Of a stretch of DNA of 23,612 nt, positions 22,102 through 23,612 are shown piece by piece. The translations under genes and the position numbers were made by a program. The DNA comes from DATEGZ01 sp035279905. Its GTDB lineage: Bacteria > Acidobacteriota > Vicinamibacteria > Vicinamibacterales > SCN-69-37. The notes below the pieces were generated by a model. It searched no databases, was not told the DNA's origin, and saw only the letters and a program-made list of their open reading frames with translations. Numbering within the stretch: position 1 is the first letter of the stretch; each line of letters starts with the position of its first letter. The stretch is taken from contig DATEGZ010000033.1 of NCBI GenBank assembly GCA_035279905.1, positions 1 to 23,612 on the forward strand. The letters run 5' to 3'.

Positions 22102-23057
22102 AGCCAGCGCGCTTCGCTCACCTGGTGATCGCGGCCGCGGTCGTCGCGGCCGGATGGCACGCGACGTCCTTGAGCGCGCAAAACCCCGCGCCCGCGGCGC
22201 CCGGCGGGCCCGGCACGATCGACGAAACCGTGCCGCCCGGCGACAACTACGACAAGGCGGAGTTCCGGCTGTGGGTGCCGCCGAACGCCGCGCCGCTCGA
22301 CGCCACGCTCGTGCTCGTGCCCGGATCGAACGGCGACGGCCGGCCGCAGGCCGACGATCCCTGGTGGCAGGCATTCGCGACGAAGCACAAGCTTGCGATC
22401 GTCGCGTGCCGCTTCACCGACAAGCCGCACGACCAGTCGTTCATCGAAGAGTACGTGAACGTCTCGAAGGGCAGCGGCCAGGCGCTGCTCACGGCCCTGG
22501 CGTCATTCGCCAGGCGGGCGAATCACGCGGAGATCGCCACCGCGCCGTTGCTCTTCTGGGGCATGTCGGCCGGCGGCGAGTACAACTACGAGTTCGCCGC
22601 GTGGAAGCCCGAGCGCGTGATCGCGTTCATCGTCAACAAGGGCAACATTTATTACAGCGCGCTCGTCTCGCGCGAGACGCGGCGGGTGCCGGCGATCCTC
22701 TTTGTGGGCGAGAAGGACCTGGAGTTCCGCACGAACACGATCGCGGGCCTCTTCGCGGTGAATCGCCGATCCGGCGCGTTGTGGGCGTTCGTGCAGGAGC
22801 CCGACACCGCTCACGCCGTCGGGCGCTCGCGCGATCTCGGCGCGATGTTCTTCGAGGACGTGCTGCCGCTGCGGCTCGGCGGCCCGGCGCTCAAGCCGAT
22901 CGACGAGAAGAGCGGGTTCATCGGCGACGCGAAGACGCAGTCCTACAAGCCCGTCGCCGCGGCCGGCGCGCAGAACGCGCCCTCGTCCTGGCTGCCGACC
23001 GAGCGCATCGCGCGCGCGTGGCAGGCCGTCATCAGCGGCAAGCCGTTCGAGTTCTGA
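22098..23057 (+). CDS. Secreted alpha/beta hydrolase
   Basis: A 319-residue protein with a signal peptide (residues 1-27, ending SLSAQ). The alpha/beta-hydrolase core shows the nucleophile Ser157 in FWGMSAGGEYNYEF, a likely acid Asp207 in FVGEKDLEFR, and His239 in EPDTAHAVGRS. The strand VLVPGSNGDGRP (residues 72-83) gives the oxyanion loop. The region after residue 250 is an extension with little homology that I can see. It is close to poly-hydroxybutyrate-depolymerase-like or PHB/feruloyl esterase families in layout, but the substrate is open. CAGGAG lies 7 bases before the ATG, which overlaps the upstream stop. Confidence 0.82.
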   Translation: MKPARFAHLVIAAAVVAAGWHATSLSAQNPAPAAPGGPGTIDETVPPGDNYDKAEFRLWVPPNAAPLDATLVLVPGSNGDGRPQADDPWWQAFATKHKLAIVACRFTDKPHDQSFIEEYVNVSKGSGQALLTALASFARRANHAEIATAPLLFWGMSAGGEYNYEFAAWKPERVIAFIVNKGNIYYSALVSRETRRVPAILFVGEKDLEFRTNTIAGLFAVNRRSGALWAFVQEPDTAHAVGRSRDLGAMFFEDVLPLRLGGPALKPIDEKSGFIGDAKTQSYKPVAAAGAQNAPSSWLPTERIARAWQAVISGKPFEF

Positions 23058-23084
23058 GATGATGCGCTTCGGAGGTGCCTTGTG

Positions 23085-23387
23085 ATGGTCCGCTTCTGGC
23101 ATGGACGCGTGCCGACGGCTCGCGCCCAGCCGTACCGCGAGTTCCTCAATCGCCGCGCCGTGCCCGACTACCGCGCCGTGCCCGGCAACTTGAGCGTGCA
23201 CATCCTCGAGCGCGCCGACGGCGACATCACGCACTTCGTGACGATGAGCTTCTGGGAGAGCCTGGACGCGATCAAGGGCTTTGCGGGCAACGACGTCAAC
23301 ACCGCGAAGTACTACCCCGAGGACAAAGACTTCCTGCTCGAATTCGAGCCGCACGCGGTGCACTACGAGGTCGTCGGCATCGGGTAA
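23085..23387 (+). CDS. ABM-like dimeric alpha-beta-barrel protein
   Basis: A 100-residue protein with the antibiotic-biosynthesis-monooxygenase fold. It opens MVRFWHGRVPTARAQPYREFL, has the strand-helix HFVTMSFWESLDAIKGFAG in the middle, and ends YPEDKDFLLEFEPHAVHYEV. The family includes heme-degrading and quinone-forming monooxygenases as well as many uncharacterised stress proteins. The middle block resembles MSVWESLESLHGY in the DUF3291 part of the gene at 5555, consistent with a shared fold. GGAGG precedes ATG 23085 by 9 bases; the GTG at 23082 is also possible. It is followed directly by repeats. Confidence 0.8.
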   Translation: MVRFWHGRVPTARAQPYREFLNRRAVPDYRAVPGNLSVHILERADGDITHFVTMSFWESLDAIKGFAGNDVNTAKYYPEDKDFLLEFEPHAVHYEVVGIG

Positions 23388-23423
23388 GCGTGAAGGGCGT
23401 GAAGGCAATGAAGGGCGTGAAGG
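23388..23423 (+). repeat. Period-9 tandem repeat after the last gene
   Basis: Four nonamers: GCGTGAAGG, GCGTGAAGG, CAATGAAGG, GCGTGAAGG. The array starts immediately after the TAA of the ABM gene (23385-23387). The last unit is also the tip of the left arm of the foldback that follows, and its reverse complement ends the window. Confidence 0.85.
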
Positions 23424-23612
23424 CAGCGCTGAGAGACCGCCCGTCGATCTGACGGCCCGGCGTAGCCGGGCGCGATTGGGCGAGGACGCCCGGAAACAAG
23501 AGCGGTACCTAATCCGTCGACGCTCTTGTTTCCGGGCGTTCTCACCCAATCGCCTGGGCCGCCTTCGGCGGCCGTCAGATCGACGGGCGGTCTCTCAGCG
23601 CTGCCTTCACGC
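23415..23612. repeat. Compound foldback element with 42-nt perfect outer arms
   Basis: The outer arms 23415-23456 and 23571-23612 are perfect inverted repeats of 42 bases. The inner arms 23472-23504 and 23521-23553 pair over 33 positions with two differences. A 16-base loop (23505-23520) separates them. Between outer and inner stems each side has its own small hairpin: CCCGGC-GTA-GCCGGG on the left and GGCCGCC-TTC-GGCGGCC on the right. The structure reaches the window edge, so the arms may be longer. No protein is encoded. It resembles a palindromic intergenic element or MITE remnant. Confidence 0.85.

Noticed and set aside
19516..22374. A 952-codon minus-strand frame and a 484-codon plus-strand frame near the cytochrome gene
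   Set aside because: Compositionally shadow-like (Arg/Ala or His/Val-rich, no hydrophobic core) and overlapping genes with recognisable motifs.
23456..23470. The small CCCGGC-GTA-GCCGGG hairpin as an intrinsic terminator of the last gene
   Set aside because: No T-tract follows, and it is better explained as a side arm of the larger foldback.

Overview
The window looks like a piece of a high-G+C, Gram-negative chromosome, most likely an Acidobacteriota of the Vicinamibacteria type. This is an inference. It rests on strong G/C bias at third codon positions (long antisense open frames are common), many secreted proteins, an IorAB-type molybdenum oxidoreductase, a cytochrome c/copper-monooxygenase-like protein, and a fragment of the periplasmic domain of the permeases that are expanded in Acidobacteriota. 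No rRNA, tRNA, CRISPR array, transposase or phage gene was seen. Coding density is high and no stretch over 300 bases lacks a gene.

Layout. 3-6547 is a mostly plus-strand run: a partial unknown protein, a CPBP membrane protease, a degenerate uridine-kinase-like domain fused to a membrane domain, a secreted thioredoxin/DsbD-alpha-like protein, a methyltransferase, a membrane protein, an alpha/beta hydrolase, and a DUF3291-LspA in-frame fusion. 6551-8140 (minus) is a three-domain serine hydrolase of the beta-lactamase fold. 8288-10376 (plus) is a tightly overlapping group: small membrane protein, bicupin, secreted esterase. 10367-13032 (minus) is a two-subunit molybdenum hydroxylase (IorB/IorA type). 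It is divergent from a Tat-exported sulfite-oxidase-family enzyme (13172-14299). Then come a broken LysE exporter gene, a VapBC-type toxin-antitoxin pair with a 32-bp palindromic operator, DUF488, VOC and NTF2-like proteins, two small membrane proteins, and an acetyltransferase fused to a lipobox and a MacB-type periplasmic fragment. 18495-20723 (minus) holds a cytochrome c/PHM-like protein and a secreted partner. 20779-23387 (plus) holds an unknown 440-residue protein, a secreted alpha/beta hydrolase and an ABM-like protein.

The most unusual signal is not a protein. Short tandem repeats sit at gene junctions. Period-8 arrays with a CCCAAT core fill the whole gap between the stop of one gene and the start of the next at 2320-2383 and 3296-3335, and the repeat units themselves supply the stop and start codons. 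A third array (8172-8275) is an inverted pair around a small palindrome between divergent genes. A period-7 array (9258-9285) and a period-9 array (23388-23423) occupy similar positions. The last array runs into a ~198-nt compound foldback (23415-23612) with perfect 42-nt outer arms that reach the window edge. Several chimeric or decayed genes (kinase-membrane, DUF3291-LspA, GNAT-MacB fragment, deleted lysE) suggest active small-scale rearrangement at such junctions.
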